Below are positions 63,091-64,000 of a DNA stretch of 64,000 bases, piece by piece. The notes beneath the pieces were generated by a model. It saw only the letters and a list, made by a program, of their open reading frames with translations. It was not told the DNA's origin and did no database searches. Source of the stretch: an uncultured Ruminococcus sp. (GTDB taxonomy: Bacteria; Bacillota; Clostridia; Oscillospirales; Ruminococcaceae); contig CAKSMF010000002.1 of assembly GCA_934474025.1 (NCBI GenBank), forward strand, positions 124,001 through 188,000. Reading direction: 5' to 3'. The position numbers and the translations under genes are program-made. Positions within the stretch are counted from its first letter, which is position 1. Every line of letters starts with the position of its first letter.

Positions 63091-63296
63091 TCTATAACGA
63101 CCTCTTTGTCACCATAAGTCACTTTGTCACCAGAACGTATTTTTTTGCCACGCATTGTGCAGACTTCACCGTTTACGAGAATCTGACCGTCCTGTATAAG
63201 CATTTTTGCTTCTCCGCCAGAATTGACCATTGAAGCAAATTTCAATAATGCGTCAAGTTTAATAAATTCCGTTGTTATTTTTACAGATTGTGCCAT
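63087..63296 (-). CDS. yaaA: S4-domain RNA-binding protein YaaA
   Basis: 69-residue S4 domain protein between dnaN and recF, as in Bacillus. Pattern KLDALLKFASMVNSGGEAKML, then VNGEVCTMRGKKI. Predicted to bind structured RNA or ribosomal particles. The ATG at 63296 has GGAG upstream; the longer frame to 63314 would include the site. Confidence 0.92.
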   Translation of the reverse strand: MAQSVKITTEFIKLDALLKFASMVNSGGEAKMLIQDGQILVNGEVCTMRGKKIRSGDKVTYGDKEVVIE

Positions 63297-63319
63297 AAAA
63301 TCAACTCCATTCAAAAATA

Positions 63320-64000
63320 TCAGTTTTTAATCTGAACCGGCATTACAAGGAATATAAAGCTTTCTCCCTCAAGCGGTAAAATTTCAATAACTTTCATTGC
63401 ACCGTTGAAACGTATACGTATTTTATCACCCTCTGATGCACGAATTGCGTCTGCCATAAGTCTGTTATTGAATCCGATTGTAACGGATTCTCCGGTAACG
63501 TCTGCGTTAATGGAATCATTTATTTTACCTATTCCGGTTTTACAGTTAAGCTTTACTGTACCGTTTCCGACTTCGCAACGTATCGGAGTTTTGTTTTTAT
63601 CATCAATCAGAAGTGAACAACGTTCAAGACAAGTAATGAAATCACGTTTGTTCATGATTACTTCTGTTTTGTATTCGGAAGGTATACTAAGTTTGTAGTT
63701 ATGGAACTTTCCTTCAAGCAGACGTGATATTATAAAAACGTTTCCTGTCTGGAATGTTATATGACGGTCGTTAGTGTAAATTGTGCATTCGCTGTCGTCC
63801 TTAATCAGTGAGGAAACTTCAAGTAATGTTTTCTTGGGAACTACAAACTGATAGTTTTCTTTGCAGGAAATAGTTTCGCATTTTATTGCAAGACGGAATC
63901 CATCAATAGCTACCATGTTAAACTTTTCGTTATTGATATCAAAAAGTTCACCAGTAAGAATTGGTTTGCTTTCGTTCATTGATGTAGCATAACTTGTCTG
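63320..64000 (-). CDS. dnaN: DNA polymerase III beta clamp, 5' end cut by window edge
   Basis: C-terminal 226 residues of the sliding clamp, in frame to the window edge. Motifs: KPILTGELFDI, DGFRLAIKC, and the terminal SFIFLVMPVQIKN. The N-terminal domain and start lie beyond 64000; dnaA and oriC should follow in that direction. Confidence 0.95.
   Translation of the reverse strand, partial: QTSYATSMNESKPILTGELFDINNEKFNMVAIDGFRLAIKCETISCKENYQFVVPKKTLLEVSSLIKDDSECTIYTNDRHITFQTGNVFIISRLLEGKFHNYKLSIPSEYKTEVIMNKRDFITCLERCSLLIDDKNKTPIRCEVGNGTVKLNCKTGIGKINDSINADVTGESVTIGFNNRLMADAIRASEGDKIRIRFNGAMKVIEILPLEGESFIFLVMPVQIKN

Noticed and set aside
1..64000. tRNA, rRNA, CRISPR array, insertion sequence or prophage
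   Set aside because: I saw no cloverleaf-like sequences, no evenly spaced repeats with spacers, no transposase or phage proteins. The only tandem repeats are within coding sequence (48781-48879 and the GH26 tail).

Overview
The window is AT-rich, densely packed Firmicutes DNA. It most probably comes from a fibre-degrading Ruminococcus or a close relative in the Oscillospiraceae. The evidence is a secreted GH5 cellulase ending in a Ruminococcus-style dockerin, a spo0A gene, a T-box upstream of thrS, many TTG starts with strong AGGAGG ribosome sites, and the gene order dnaN-yaaA-recF-remB-gyrB-gyrA at the right edge. That order places oriC and dnaA just beyond position 64000. I found no tRNA, rRNA, CRISPR array, insertion sequence or prophage.

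Layout. 1-2.0 kb: 5' part of thrS with its T-box leader and an intervening small gene. 2.0-5.4 kb: nfnAB (electron-bifurcating transhydrogenase) and a LysR regulator. 5.4-9.9 kb: sugar O-acetyltransferase, D-Ala-D-Ala ligase, a membrane-anchored MurF-like ligase and an alpha/beta hydrolase. 10.1-20.1 kb: a DUF3877-like protein, the GH5-dockerin enzyme, a flavin reductase, Spo0A, a degenerate HAD protein, a GH26 lipoprotein and a GH95 enzyme. 20.5-48.9 kb: a 28-kb block entirely on the + strand: flippase, deoD, glyQS, a 2-hydroxyacyl-CoA dehydratase-type activase pair, psd, a signal-peptidase-like membrane protein, two cyclophilin-type proteins, murA, a hydrolase, glgP, a GH13 enzyme, a YfhO-type protein, a CarD-like regulator, carB and an Asp-rich lipoprotein. 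49.0-64.0 kb: mostly the - strand: M20 peptidase, MsmX-type ATPase, pseudouridine synthase, nrdR and a TIM-barrel protein, a metallophosphoesterase beside a local duplication, and the gyr/rec/dnaN origin cluster.

Functional picture. Fibre and storage-glucan metabolism is the clearest theme: secreted GH5 and GH26 enzymes, an intracellular GH95 enzyme, glycogen phosphorylase plus GH13, and a lone MsmX-type ATPase that could power several sugar importers. Envelope synthesis (Ddl, MurF, MurA, Psd, flippase, YfhO) and redox metabolism (NfnAB, activase) fill most of the rest.

Most unusual observation. Three intergenic elements, at about 20.06-20.25 kb (-), 32.10-32.24 kb (+) and 48.28-48.39 kb (+), share a mosaic of conserved blocks around the core AAATCGGTATCC. 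Two of them lie in the 5' leader between a good promoter and the start codon of unrelated genes, and one carries a conserved hairpin with a compensating G-U pair. I cannot match them to a known riboswitch. Other points worth a look are a perfect 13-bp inverted repeat bracketing the glgP promoter, twin promoters in front of nfnAB and ddl, several apparent pseudoenzymes, and a 269-bp perfect direct repeat near 55.2-55.8 kb.
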